Part shown: positions 43,675-54,615 of the stretch, in pieces
How positions within the stretch are numbered: the stretch's first letter is position 1
How the letters are laid out: every line of letters begins with the position of its first letter
Assembly (NCBI GenBank): GCA_002786025.1
Contig: NHNW01000014.1
Location: forward strand, 372,001-436,000
Source of the DNA: Zasmidium citrigriseum
Taxonomy: Eukaryota; Ascomycota; Dothideomycetes; Mycosphaerellales; Mycosphaerellaceae
Direction of reading: 5' to 3'
DNA length: 64,000 nt
Notes under the pieces: generated by a model
Database searches by the model: none
Seen by the model: only the letters and a program-made list of their open reading frames with translations
What the model was told of the DNA's origin: nothing
Made by a program: the position numbers and the translations under genes

Positions 43675-45440
43675 CTATCTTACTGGTGTCAATCGAACCT
43701 TCAGCGGCTGGAGTTGCCAGAGGACCTTCGCAATGATTAGTACAAAGAAGAAGGCGAAGATTAGAGGAGCCTGCACTACTCACATAGAACCGAGCGTCTT
43801 CCACCCACGTTGAATGGTCTCCATCAAGCTCCATGTCAAAGTGCCACATCAGCTTTGCTGTCACGAGACGAGCTTCAGCGAGCGCCAATCTGAGTCTACT
43901 ATCAGCCAACAATGTTACCCCAAAGGTTGGTTGACATACAGCTTGCCAATACAGTTCCGTGGTCCAAGACTGAAAGGCTTCAGCACCTCATCAACCTGTC
44001 TACCAGAAGTGCTCGAAACTTCATGCTCTAACCACCGCTCAGGTCTGAACTCTTTCGGATCATCGAATAGTCGCTCAGAGCGTCCCATGTACCACTGGCC
44101 CATGGAAACATATGTCTTAGACACTGTCAGTCTCGGCTTCTACTCAAGAGTGTACTACTTACCCCAGAAGGTATATGGTCCCCATCAATAACATGGCCTC
44201 CATTCGGTGTTCTCCGCGGAGTGATATAGCTCGCCACTGGAAAGATTCTCAACGACTCATCGATGACTGCCTTCAAATACGGCAACTCAGCAACAGCCTT
44301 GAGAGTGATATCATCACTCGAAGCGAACGTCGAACGAATCTCCTGTCTCAACTTCTGCATCGCGTGCGGCGCCTTGCACAGATGATACATCGTCGCACTT
44401 AAGCAGGTGCTAGTCGTCTCTGCACCTCCACCAACGATCAAGACAGAGTTTGACATGATCTCGGCATCACTCAGCTTATCGCTGCCTTTCATCTCTCGCA
44501 GCATGAGTCCAACGATGTCCAAATGCTTCTTATCGGTAGTCTGGCCAGCTTCCACATCCTCAGGCTTCTCCTTCTCCTTGGCCAGCCTCTGCTCTATCGC
44601 ACCCCTCGCAGTCTCGAAGAAGAACTCTTGCTCGGCCTTCATCTTCTTGGTCATCAAGGGCTTAAGCAACTTCAGCGAGAACCCAAATCGACGGAACTGG
44701 TTGAGAGCGGCACCAGACTTCAGCACGTTGAGCAAGAACTCCGGCCATGGATGCATGCGGCGCTTCTCGAGACATTGGAACTCCTGATCCAGTGCTAGCT
44801 GGCCGATCACGTCGTTTAGTGCCCACAGGAACCACTCAACCATGTTTTGGGATCCCTCCTTGCTGGCAACTTTCAGTTGACTGCATAGCAGGTCAACGTA
44901 CTTCTGCAAGACCGGCTCGACTTCAGCAATGCCAGCATTGAGGAACGCAGGACCGGCAAGACGTCTCAGGCGAGTATGCTCAGCATCAGGTGCTGTGATC
45001 ATGCTTTCTGGAAGCTTGTTGTCATCGTTCTTCATGAAATGATACTCAGACTTCGGGAGCTGAGGGCGAGAATTGTAGATCTGGGGCCATGCTTCCGGTG
45101 CGGCGAACGACAGCTCATCAGGTGCTATACGGACGGTCGGACCATATTGCTCGTGAATTCTTGCGATGCACTGGTACAGATCTCCAGTCGCATGGTGGTA
45201 TGATGCGAACAGACGAGACGCTCGCCATGAGACTGGTCCAGGGTACTTCGCCAAGGGATGGAACGGTGAGATGTTGTACCACACCTTTAAGATACCATAT
45301 GTTACTGACTAGGGAGTTGTCAGCTCGCATGATTTCGAAGCCAAGCTCTTTGAGGAACACTCTACCACTGCGAAGAGCAATCCCAGGATTCCGAAGATAC
45401 GGCCTGCTAAATGAACAACGGCCTCCACGAGGAACACCAT
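43675..45440 (-). CDS. Cytochrome P450 monooxygenase
   Basis: Five exons (45366-45440, 44163-45284, 43940-44115, 43784-43889, 43675-43725) encode 509 residues. Exon 1 supplies the membrane anchor MVFLVEAVVHLAGRIFGILG and joins to VWYNISPFHPLAKYPGP. Landmarks: I-helix GGGAETTST, K-helix ESLR, FRPERWL, and the haem loop PFSLGPRNCIGK with the cysteine ligand. Intron 3 cuts directly after CIGK; the chosen acceptor gives LLALAEARL, and one 9 nt earlier would add three residues. The last exon restores the standard ending VLWQLQPLKVRLTPV. The protein is a microsomal class II P450 needing CPR. Substrate unknown. It lies at the left end of the second accessory block. Confidence 0.93.
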
Positions 45441-46335
45441 CTTGCTTAGGTCGACGAGGGCAACAAACCAAAGACTGACCAGTCTTATGAAGTGTTCTAG
45501 AAATAAAGTGCCCTAACACAGGACGCCTTGTTCAAAGCGGCTGACTATGAAAATATGAATCAGCAGCTACGACTCGCCCAAGTATAGCTGCTCCTCTCGC
45601 ATGGATGGCTCTCCCAGCGAGGCGCCGGCTCACTACTAGAGCTTCAAAGAGGTACCCACGTCCTATCAAAACCAACACACTTGGGTGCACGGGTGCTCAT
45701 GGGTCCGAGGTGAAATGGATATGAAGCTTGAAGTGGCGTCGAAGAGGAGCTTGTCCCGCACCGTTCAGGTGGCATTCACTTGAGCAGCCGTTAGCTGCCG
45801 CCAAGCATTGGCCAATAGAGGGGCCTTGCTCGTTTAGACGAGGAGTGGGATTGGTTTCGCCTCTTCTACTTTCTTCCTCGTTCTCAAGAGCACGTCGTAC
45901 ACCTGTCGTACCACAGCAACGCAAGATGTCTGCTTCAGCGAAGGTCATCCAAGCTCTTATACGAGCTGACTCTTGCTCAACCAGGCACAAAAGGAGGAAA
46001 GAATCTCGATCTTCCAACGGGCCTGTCAATCAAAGTCAAGACGATGTTTTTTGACCCTTCAAAACGACTCCACAAGGATTGCTGGTTTCTCTCGGATCTG
46101 CGACCAGCTCATAGAGATCGCGATTGGACACATCACACGCATGCGACCCTTGCCTTCAAGCATCACGAAAAGCATGGAGGAATGTAGCTTTCGGTTTCGT
46201 TCTCTTCCGCTCCGCATCAATTTGATTACGAACGGAACAGCAAGGAAGAGTGAAGGTTCACAAGATTCCTGGAGTCACTTTGCGTTTCCCCTTTTCGGTA
46301 ATAATGATCGCTACAGACATCAAAAGCTCTGCCAA
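45441..46335. other. 0.9-kb intergenic region
   Basis: P450 promoter and dehydrogenase 3' side. No supported gene on either strand. Confidence 0.45.
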
Positions 46336-47418
46336 CTATGCCTTTGGAACATTGACCGGCGAATTGGCCTTCCCAGTCTCGAAGAACGCCCTGACATTCT
46401 CGAAACACTCTTTCTCGGCTCGGTAGAAAGCGACATCCGTCAATCCGCCCAGATGAGGCTGCACAATCACATTGTCGTGCTTGAGAAAGTACTCATCAAC
46501 AATCGGTTCGTTGCACAGGACGTCCAAGCCGGCTCTCGCGACTTTCCCGGACTCGAGGGCTTCTTTGAGAGCTGCTTCGTCGACCACGCCGCCGCGAGCT
46601 GTGTTGACTAGGAAGGACCCGTCTTTCATGGCGGAGAATTGTTTCTTTCCCATCAAGCCGGTGGTGTTTGCGTTCAAGGGACAGTTGAGTGAAACGACGT
46701 CGGAGGCTGAGAGGAGGGCTTCCAGGCTCTCGCAGTAGGAGGCTGAGTATTGCTCTTCGACTTCTGCGGGCAGACGGTTGCGGTTGTAGTATTTGATCTT
46801 CATGTTGAAGACGGCAGCTTTCTTGGCGAGATACTGTATTTCAGTGTCAGCGACATATGGATGCTCTTGATGAGAGAACGAACTTACTTTGCCAATAGAA
46901 CCCATTCCAATAATCCCCAAGGTCAGTCCAGACGGATCTCTCGCTGGAACCAATCCACGAGCCTTCCTCCAAGTCCCAGCTCGAGCACTCCTCTCTGCCT
47001 GGCTAGTATTCCGCAAGACGGCAAGAATCAGAAACATCGCCATATCCGCCGTGGCCTCGGCAACAGCATCCACTGTATTGCAAAAAGTGATCCCTTCGCT
47101 CGTCATCCAATCAACAGCAAATTCATTATACCCAGCACTAGCAGACGTTATGATCTTGCAATCTGGGACTAGAGCTTGGAGAAGGTCTTGATCGAAGGGT
47201 TCGTAGGGAGGAGTTCCCATTCGGATGATAAAGGCATCTATCGGTCCGTTCTTTTTGATGTCTTCTGGTAGCATTCGTTTGGTTTCGTCTCGGTTTTTTG
47301 CTTCCAAGAAGGAAAAGTCGTAGTCTTGTTTGAATGATGAGAGGTATTCATGGCCGATGTATTGGGGTGCTCCGAGGGTTACTACCCTCTTGCGTTGTGT
47401 TGTTCGGCCTGGAGACAT
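46336..47418 (-). CDS. NAD(P)-dependent D-2-hydroxyacid dehydrogenase
   Basis: Two exons (46888-47418, 46336-46833) give 342 residues. The intron lies inside the nucleotide-binding motif GIIGMGSIGK, just after the Lys. Catalytic residues are present: Arg in VNTARGGVVDEAAL, Glu in LDVLCNEPIVDEY and His in IVQPHLGGLT. The family reduces 2-keto acids (glyoxylate, hydroxypyruvate, keto acids from amino acids) to D-2-hydroxyacids in the cytosol. An upstream in-frame codon is not ATG, so MSPGRTTQRK is the start. It diverges from the racemase-family gene with 302 bp between start codons, which suggests co-regulation. A keto acid produced by the nearby FAD oxidase is an attractive but inferred substrate. 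Confidence 0.93.
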   Translation of the reverse strand: MSPGRTTQRKRVVTLGAPQYIGHEYLSSFKQDYDFSFLEAKNRDETKRMLPEDIKKNGPIDAFIIRMGTPPYEPFDQDLLQALVPDCKIITSASAGYNEFAVDWMTSEGITFCNTVDAVAEATADMAMFLILAVLRNTSQAERSARAGTWRKARGLVPARDPSGLTLGIIGMGSIGKVSSFSHQEHPYVADTEIQYLAKKAAVFNMKIKYYNRNRLPAEVEEQYSASYCESLEALLSASDVVSLNCPLNANTTGLMGKKQFSAMKDGSFLVNTARGGVVDEAALKEALESGKVARAGLDVLCNEPIVDEYFLKHDNVIVQPHLGGLTDVAFYRAEKECFENVRAFFETGKANSPVNVPKA

Positions 47419-47720
47419 GATCAAGGTTGAAGTGGATTGCTGGTGACCATTCGCCTGCGATCAGTGAGTGAAATGGCTCAATGCTGTGTTTGAGTACAAC
47501 GTGATGTTTGTGTAACAGCCACTCTCGGGCGAATCCATCGAAGAGCTCCTCTGGCCGAAGCTCAAGGACCAGCTGTATGCAGGGCTCGGCTTCCCCCGAC
47601 ATTGGTCGAAGATAGGCCTAGGATAGGGAGACTCACTAGCCCATGGCAGCACTGTTTTGCTGTAGATATAGCGAAAGTTGGCAAAGGATTTGTTGGTCTT
47701 GACACTAATGACAAACGACA
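47419..47720. promoter_or_regulatory. Shared divergent promoter, dehydrogenase / racemase-like pair
   Basis: 302 bp between divergent start codons. Regulatory role inferred from spacing only. Confidence 0.45.
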
Positions 47721-48535
47721 ATGCCGTCGAACTCTGAGCTACCACCACTGGGCTTCATTGCCGTCGAATGCTACTTTACTCGACCCCCTGGAGATCCTTG
47801 GAATGAGCAGACATGGCCGTTCCCATTGATTCGAGAGAGAGCAGAGGGATCTGGAGAGTCTCAGTTGGTGACCAATGGACCTTATGATCAGGCCTTTCTG
47901 GATCGATTCGTTGATGCTGGATTGAGACTCGCTGAACGCGGTTGTGTTGGCATCATTACCAGTTGTGGTTTTCTTGCCATGGCACAGCCTCAGTGAGTCG
48001 ATATCAAAAAGGGTACGGGGACACGTCGCTGATCTGTGGCAACAGACTTGCAGAACGATTGCCTATCCCAATCGCTACGTCTGCATTGATCCAGATCCCT
48101 TCGATCCTCGCGCTACTACTTCCTCAAAAATCAATCGGCATCGTAACATTTGACGGATCTAAATTGGGACCGACACATCTCGAACAATTGGGTGTACCAG
48201 CGAGCCTCCATCGACGAGTCCACATCGTAGGCCCTCCCGCTGGTGGATATCTGCAGCGTCTTGTCAAGGAAGATGCTCCTTACGACTTCCAGAACATCCA
48301 AGCCGAATTGAATGAGGCTGCTCTGGCTATGGTGAAGGAGTTCCCTGAAATAGGCGCACTTGTGTTGGAATGCACACAGATGCCTCCGTTCGCTGAGGGC
48401 ATTCAGCAAGCCGTTGGAAGCTATGTTGCGGTGTATGATGTCTATTCGATGGCAATGTGGTTTTATAGCGGTCTTGCGAGAAGGAGTCCAAAGCAATGGA
48501 GTGAGACGACGCAGCCTGTCGAGTCTCGTCTTTGA
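47721..48535 (+). CDS. Aspartate/glutamate/hydantoin racemase-superfamily protein
   Basis: Two exons (47721-47992, 48046-48535) give 253 residues. Both superfamily cysteines are visible in their usual setting: GIITSCGFLAMAQPQ and LVLECTQMPPFAEGI. These two thiols act as the acid/base pair in racemases and related lyases and isomerases. PPLGFIAVECYFTRPPGDPW at the start matches fungal relatives rather than bacterial MurI, so a cell-wall role is not implied. Possible reactions are racemisation of an acidic or modified amino acid, or maleate-type isomerisation. Its 3' end faces the Zn2Cys6 gene with only 27 bp between stop codons. The intron donor GTGAGT lies in CAGTGAGT at the end of exon 1. 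Confidence 0.9.
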
Positions 48536-48562
48536 TATGCCAATGAGGAAGTGGTTCATCGA

Positions 48563-50734
48563 TCATGTATTCCCGAAGTCCCAAAGCAATTGATCCAGCA
48601 ACCAGTCAGAGTCTTGCGGCATCTCGATGTTTCCCAGACCATTCAACCAATCCTGCTCGAAAGTGTAATTATCTTGTGATTCTTTCTGCTGGAGTTCGTC
48701 GGGTCGATTATTTGCAGACTGATGCACCATGGCAATAGTGCGTTCGGAAAGTACTTGGAAGATATCGCGGTAAGATGTCGCCAGCCTCCATCTCTCTGCA
48801 ATGATCACAAGCACTGTCGAGCATGCCATGCAGGTGCTGATGACCTCGTTATGCTTGGCACTGGCTCTTACTGATGGTGATCGCCAAAGACAGAACAGGT
48901 AGGTGAGTCCACCGAGGAAGAGGATATGCACACTGCCCCAGGTGAATTGAATCGTGGGGTTCTGGTACAATCGGCGATAGAGCATGCACATCTCGCGTGC
49001 TTTGTCATAACATTCGTGGAACGCTTTGTCCATGACACTGGCATCGCTGGGCCCTTGGATGGAGAATGTCTTTCCGCGGAAAGCATCTATGATGTAAGGT
49101 CGATAGAGCAGCAGAATGGAGTGATCGTACGCCAGCTGAAACCACTCTGGTGAGGCAAAGACAGACAGCGGCTTCGACTCAGTGGCATCTAGGCAGGGAG
49201 ACGAGACTCGCCAGTCTTCCAACTCCTTTCGCAGTTGCTCGATAGGGAAGTCACTGGACAAATAGTCATCAACATTCGGAGGCGGATGGTAGAGACCGGC
49301 GTTCATCTTCGACCAAAGGCGGCGAAGCTTGATAACATGAATTGCTCCTGTCATCATCGTAGGAGGTTCGGTCTCGGAAGACCTCGCCATCTTCAACAAC
49401 CCATCTGTAGTAATGTCTTCATCGTTGAGATCCAGAGGCAACTGGCAATCTCTGTCAGTGAATCAGACATGCAAGCAGAACAGATATCTTCTTACCTCGG
49501 TATCAATAGACTCATCAGGGATACCTTCAGGCCGACCAAGATTGACAGAGGCCACTCGGTCCAAATCATAGGCAACCCAGAAACAGCGCCTCGCCATTTC
49601 TTTGCTCAGCTCATCGGTCTTGCGGAGCTTGCCGGTACTTCGATGATATCCAAGCTCGATGCAACTGCGTAGAGCCATTCCGGAAAGTTTCCACAAGCTA
49701 GCCCCTATCGGCGATCGGACAGAGTACACGGCACAGCACAGGATACACTGAATTGAGACGAGACTGTCAGTCTGCAGCAGTGATGCCGAGCGAGCCATGG
49801 CCATCGAGTATAGATCTTCCGAGGTATCACGATGTCCACCCAGAGCCAAGGACCCAATGGCGTAGACCATAAGGACGAAGAAAAGCGGAACGTCGCCAGC
49901 TACTGTGACATCGCCGTCCCGATGAGCAGCCAGACATTGCTGTTCCCAGCTCTTGAAAGTCGGCCTGTGTAGGAACGGATATTGCTGGTGTATGTTATGA
50001 AAATAAGCTTGTGATAGCTTTAGACCTTCTTCTGGTGAAGGAAACTCAAGCGCCTTGATAGGTCCATGTCGTGGGGATGAATCTACGCCGATTCGTTCCT
50101 GTATAGATCCTGAAATGTTACCAAGACCCATGAGTTGGCCGGCGATACGAGAGAAAGAGACGGCTGAAGATGGACCGAAGTAATGAGGCTCTCTTCCAGC
50201 TGCGCTTAGACACAAAAGTGCCACCTCAGAAGATAGATCGTCGAAGCTGGCGCTGCTTTCAAACCCCGTATTCGAGCTCGGGCGATGGGATTGAATCGTT
50301 TCAAGCTCATGTAGTCCAGGGGCCATCGGGGAAGCGCCATGAGCGGCAGCTTCAGGCATTTCAAGCTGAGCTTGGCTTTGGTGTGAAACGGCCATGTGAT
50401 CCAATGCGACATCAGGCATTGCTTGCTGCAGTAATTGTTCCAAATGTGCAACATGGGCCTCAAGAGTCTGCAAGTAATTGCGTGGTCGACGAAGACCGGT
50501 TGCCGGATCTTCCACCAGACATTCTGGACAAGAATCGTCAGCCTTGGATCCGCGCAGTAGCCCTTTGAGAGCTGGTTACTGACCTCGTGAAGTCTTTATG
50601 CAGTTTTGGCACTTGGGACTCTGGCCGTCACATTTCAGCTTCCTTTGCTTGCATTCCAGGCATGCTAGAGGGGTTCGTTCACCAATCCTGCTTTTCTTGA
50701 CCGCATGCGTGCCTGACTCCAATTGTCTTGACAT
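48563..50734 (-). CDS. Zn2Cys6 transcription factor with fungal-specific TF domain
   Basis: Three exons (50584-50734, 49496-50523, 48563-49441) give 685 residues. The binuclear zinc cluster is CLECKQRKLKCDGQSPKCQN with the next Cys in QNC and the last in SREC; intron 1 falls just before that last Cys. A leucine-rich coiled coil follows (YLQTLEAHVAHLEQLLQQ), likely for dimerisation. The middle-homology domain begins near residue 230 with YFHNIHQQYPFLHRPTF and includes ARRCFWVAYDLDR. It sits between the racemase-like gene and the FAD oxidase and is the natural candidate regulator of this block, by analogy with other fungal catabolic clusters (inference). Confidence 0.94.
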
Positions 50735-50910
50735 AGTCGACGAGCGAGTAATACTAAAAGAAGGAATCTCCGAATGGTGACGAAAAGTAGGGGATGGGTT
50801 CGTACTTTGCTTGCAGGGCCGGCTGATAGGCGTGAGAGCTTATCAGTATTAGCTGATAGCCAACCACGTCCTGGAGGACTTCACAGGAGATGCCAGGATT
50901 GTAGAAACAC

Positions 50911-52416
50911 CTAAATCTTAGCCCGCAGAGTCGTACCGGTCTGGAAAGCCAGCTCAGAATCATGGACCAGCGGAACATTGTCGAGTGCTCTTGAACCCCT
51001 TCTCCCTTCCATGAGAAGATTGCGAGGGACCGTGCCGGGTTCTGGATGCCTCCACTTCCACGCCTGCATGCTCGGTCTGTCTTCACCAATACTCTCAAGA
51101 CGATCTGCAACGTATCTGCCAATCACTGGCAAGTACTTGAACGCATGACCGCTGCCAGCTGTCGCAACCATGAGCGAATTGTCGGTATCAGGGACGTGAT
51201 CGATGAGTAGATGGTCGTCGAAGCTGTCGTTGTACCAGCATAGCCTGGTCTTCTCTATGTGAAGACCTTCGCTTGGGAGCTCCGGAAGGTTCTCTGATAT
51301 GAAGCGCTGAATGATTTGCAGAGCTTTGGTTGGCACGGCTTCGATTGTTGGACCATCTGGTTGCGCCGAGGACCATCTTGTAACGGGCACGCTTCTTTCT
51401 TTGCCATCCATCTGAATGAGTGGATTCGTGTACTTGGTGCCGCGGTAGCCGATCTTGAGCCAGCCGGACTCATCACGAGGAAAGCCGTAGAGTCCACCCT
51501 CGGCGCCGTCGCGCATCTTATACTGCCAAGTGGGAAAGTAGTCCGGAGAGAAGCGGTTCCAGAGCTGTGATGTGCGTGGAATTTTGATAAGAGCCACTGA
51601 GCCGGCTGTCGTCTCGCAGACGGAGTCTGTGCAAGGAAGTAGGGAAGGAGTCCAGCCGCCACAGGCTATGATAGTGACAGTCGCCCTATGTAACATACCA
51701 TTCGCGGTCTTGATCCCGGTCACCCGGGTAGGGGCAGTATCGTCGTCGTGGCACAATGACTGCAGCGAGCCTTTGCCCGGGCCGAAGATGAAATTGACTC
51801 CAAGGTCTCTGGCCTTTTGCAGAGCATAACAACATGCCTTATCAGCCACGGCAAGTCCGCCGGTGCTATCCAAGACCGCCACGTTGAAACCTCGTCTTCT
51901 CTCCCGTTGAAATGGATCAAGAGCGAACCCAAGCCCCTTTTCTTGCGCGACCTCTCTATGCTTGGGATTAGTTGTGACCAGCTGAGTGTTCGAATGGCCA
52001 GCTTTCTCCATGCTGTCCACAGTCGCTTGGTCGAAAGCAGGAAGCTCACTTGCGTCAGTCATGATAAGATTGCCATTTTGTATGAAGACCTTGCCCTGAC
52101 TTGACATATCGGCAGGCACATGACGGCCTTCCCGGATATCGGCATTCCAAGTCTTCCAGCCTTCAATCGCTTCAAGAGACAGGTCTTGATAGATGCTGAC
52201 ACCACCATACGCGGATCGAATGATTTTGTTCATATCCGCCGACGCTGCATCAGCCCCGCGAAAGTAAGAGTATCGTGACTTGTCATAGTCATGACGATCG
52301 AACACAGTGATGTTTTCATAGCCTCGCTGAGCAAGATGAATTGCCGTGCTAAGACCAAAGATTCCAGCACCAACGATGATGATTGGAGAGTCCTTCGAGA
52401 GGTTCTTCTTAGCCAT
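50911..52416 (-). CDS. FAD-dependent amine oxidase, Amadoriase/sarcosine-oxidase-like
   Basis: Single exon, 501 residues. The dinucleotide-binding motif is IIIVGAGIFGLSTAIHLAQR. SYFRGADAASADMNKIIRSA and ISIYQ-like residues, then LSLEAIEGWKTW, match the Amadoriase/MSOX family. The C-terminal signature KTRLCWYNDSFDDHLLIDH holds the Cys that attaches FAD covalently in relatives, followed by VATAGSGHAFKYLPVIGRYV. The enzyme should oxidise a secondary amine (fructosyl, N-methyl or similar amino acid), releasing an amine or amino acid plus H2O2. The C terminus is RAKI; AKI works as a peroxisomal signal in some yeasts and many relatives end in AKL or SKL, so peroxisomal location is likely. It diverges from a sugar-porter MFS gene, which suggests paired uptake and oxidation. 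Saccharopine or pipecolate oxidase activity cannot be excluded. Confidence 0.92.
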   Translation of the reverse strand: MAKKNLSKDSPIIIVGAGIFGLSTAIHLAQRGYENITVFDRHDYDKSRYSYFRGADAASADMNKIIRSAYGGVSIYQDLSLEAIEGWKTWNADIREGRHVPADMSSQGKVFIQNGNLIMTDASELPAFDQATVDSMEKAGHSNTQLVTTNPKHREVAQEKGLGFALDPFQRERRRGFNVAVLDSTGGLAVADKACCYALQKARDLGVNFIFGPGKGSLQSLCHDDDTAPTRVTGIKTANGMLHRATVTIIACGGWTPSLLPCTDSVCETTAGSVALIKIPRTSQLWNRFSPDYFPTWQYKMRDGAEGGLYGFPRDESGWLKIGYRGTKYTNPLIQMDGKERSVPVTRWSSAQPDGPTIEAVPTKALQIIQRFISENLPELPSEGLHIEKTRLCWYNDSFDDHLLIDHVPDTDNSLMVATAGSGHAFKYLPVIGRYVADRLESIGEDRPSMQAWKWRHPEPGTVPRNLLMEGRRGSRALDNVPLVHDSELAFQTGTTLRAKI

Positions 52417-52760
52417 GTTAGGAGGTATGGATATGGTCGAGCAGATGAGTGTTTGAATACTGCGGCTGGTGAGAATACCGTCGAAACATGCCTAGGAACA
52501 CGTGAAGCCTGTTGTATGCTATCTGCCGGCCCGGGGCTGCGATAGGCACAATGGCCACTTGGGTCGGATTCTTCCGAGCTGGGTCCATTGCGAGACGGCT
52601 TCGTCCAGAACACAGATATCCTTATCGTCTGGCTTGAGCTATTCGGAGCAAAATAATAGCAAAGGCATGGCCAATTCAACACCATGATTGCTTCTCATAG
52701 AGCGGAAGAGATCCAAGGCGATCCATCAGTCACAGCGGCACTCAACTTCAGCTTCTCGGC
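52417..52760. promoter_or_regulatory. Shared divergent promoter, FAD oxidase / sugar-porter pair
   Basis: 344 bp between divergent start codons. CGG-type half sites are present but I cannot tell real regulator sites from chance. Confidence 0.4.
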
Positions 52761-54587
52761 ATGGGATTCAGATTCGACGACCTTTCGGTCGTCAGAAACG
52801 TTCGAGCACTGCGCGCAGCTCCTCGTGAGATGATTGTCAATCGACACTTGCTCCTGACGGCAGCCATTTATGCAATGTCTGGAATACCTATCAGTCAGTC
52901 ATAGCCTTTGAAAATACATGTCGTTCGCTGACACAGTTCGACAGCTTGGGACCAAGGGTCTTCATCGGTCATTCCCTCTCTCCCAAGCTTCGAGAAACGA
53001 TTCAACATCTCGTCAGGCTCTGATGCGGCTGCGATCTCGAACTTCGTCTCTTTGGTCTACATCGGTTGCGGTGTTGGCGCGGCAATGTCATTCTTCCTCA
53101 ATGACCGCGTTGGAAGACTCTGGGCGTTTCGCATCTACACAATGGTCTGGATCATTGGCCAGATGATTGCTACTGGTAGCCATGGATCCATGGCGGCGCT
53201 CTATGCATCACGAATCGTATCTGGGCTTGGTATCGGAGCACTGACTGTCATCGGACCTGTCAGCCTGGTCGAGATATCGCCACGCGAGTTCCGTGGCCTT
53301 ATAACGGTCTGGTTTAGCGTAGCAATGCTTTTGAGCTTGTTCGTCTCGGTCCTATGTGTATACGGTGTGCTGTTGCATATCAATCCTCAATCTGACCTGC
53401 AGTACCAGATTGTCTTCTTCGCACCCTGTGTGTTCATGGCTGGCATTTGCGGTGCGAGTTTCTGGTGCCACGAGAGTCCGAGATGGCTGTTTCTGGTCGG
53501 CAGAAGAGAGGAAGGCCTGGCAAGCCTGGAAGCTCTCCGTGGTCTAGGGCCCCAACATCCAAGACTCATGTCTGAATCCGACGAGATTCAGATCCAGATC
53601 CAAGACGAGCAGGCGAAGCATGGCCAAGGAACGCTGTCCACATCCTGGTCCGGCATTCAATTCATCTTAAAGGAGACTTTCCTGGTTCCGGCAAATTTGA
53701 GGCGGGTCCAGCAAGCTTTAATCTCCTACGCCCTCGCGCAGATGAGCGGAGCAAATACCGTGACGGTAAGTAACATGCTTCAAATGACGACAAGCCAGAC
53801 GCTCATGATCAACAGTCTTACTTTGTGCCGATCTTGAAGATTCTGGGCCAGTCGAGCGATCAGGCACACTCTCTATTCCTGAGCTCAATGTACAGCATGG
53901 CGAAGTTCTTCTTCACGCTGATGGCGAGCTTCTTCTTCATCGATATTCTCGGCCGAAGGAATAGCCTTTTCGTGGGAGTGACGATCCAGATGGTATCTGA
54001 CATCTACCTGGGCGTTTTCATCAAGTACAAACAGGCAGGCGACGTCTCTCAGAGCGCAGGCGAAGCGGCAATGGCCATGATATTTCTCCACGGATTTGGG
54101 TACGCCATCGGTCTGCTGGTACTCCCATACGTCTTCGGCGCAGAGTTGTGGCCAAACTCGATCCGCTCCTTTGGATCAGCCTTGTCACAGACATTTCACT
54201 GGCTATTCTTCTTCGCCATGCAGAAGGCATTTCCACCACTGCTTTCAGAAACACACAACTGGGGCGCATTCATCTTCTTCGGCGGTTGGTGCTTCATATC
54301 GCTCGTCTACGTCTATCTGGTCGTACCAGAAGTGGCTGGTGAAAGTCTGGAACGAATCGATGAGCTATTCAATGGCTCATGGTACATGGCGTATCGAACC
54401 AGTAAGAGGCAGAAGGCCACAGTTATCGAGGGGAGTGCAGCTTCGTGAGTATCGTCTTCATTTGATTTGGTCCGTATATGCTGACGTACTCTGCAGATTC
54501 AGTGATGGGGACTTGGAAGGCGGAGTATGGGGCGAGAGCTCCTCGAAAAAGACCGGTCTCCGCGAGGGAAAAGCTGTGGAGGTGTGA
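52761..54587 (+). CDS. MFS transporter, sugar porter family
   Basis: Four exons (52761-52893, 52945-53765, 53816-54444, 54497-54587) give 557 residues. An in-frame TAG lies upstream and no earlier ATG, so MGFRFDDLSVV is the start. Intron 1 (donor GTCAGT) joins SGIPI to TWDQGSSSVIPSL, restoring the xDQG motif after helix 1. Other sugar-porter marks are NDRVGRLWAFR, CHESPRWLF, IDILGRRNSLF and VPEVAGESLERIDELF. Intron 3 adds a hydrophilic tail of about 30 residues. The family imports hexoses, pentoses, polyols, quinate and similar compounds. The divergent FAD oxidase suggests a glycated or N-modified compound, which is inference. Its stop lies 28 bp from that of CTNNBL1 on the other strand. Confidence 0.93.
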
Positions 54588-54615
54588 ATAGATCAAGCCG
54601 ATTTGTGGCATTCTT

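Noticed and set aside
27314..54587. Either accessory block as a secondary-metabolite cluster
   Set aside because: No PKS, NRPS, terpene synthase, prenyltransferase or RiPP-precursor pattern was seen. P450 and MFS genes alone are not enough.
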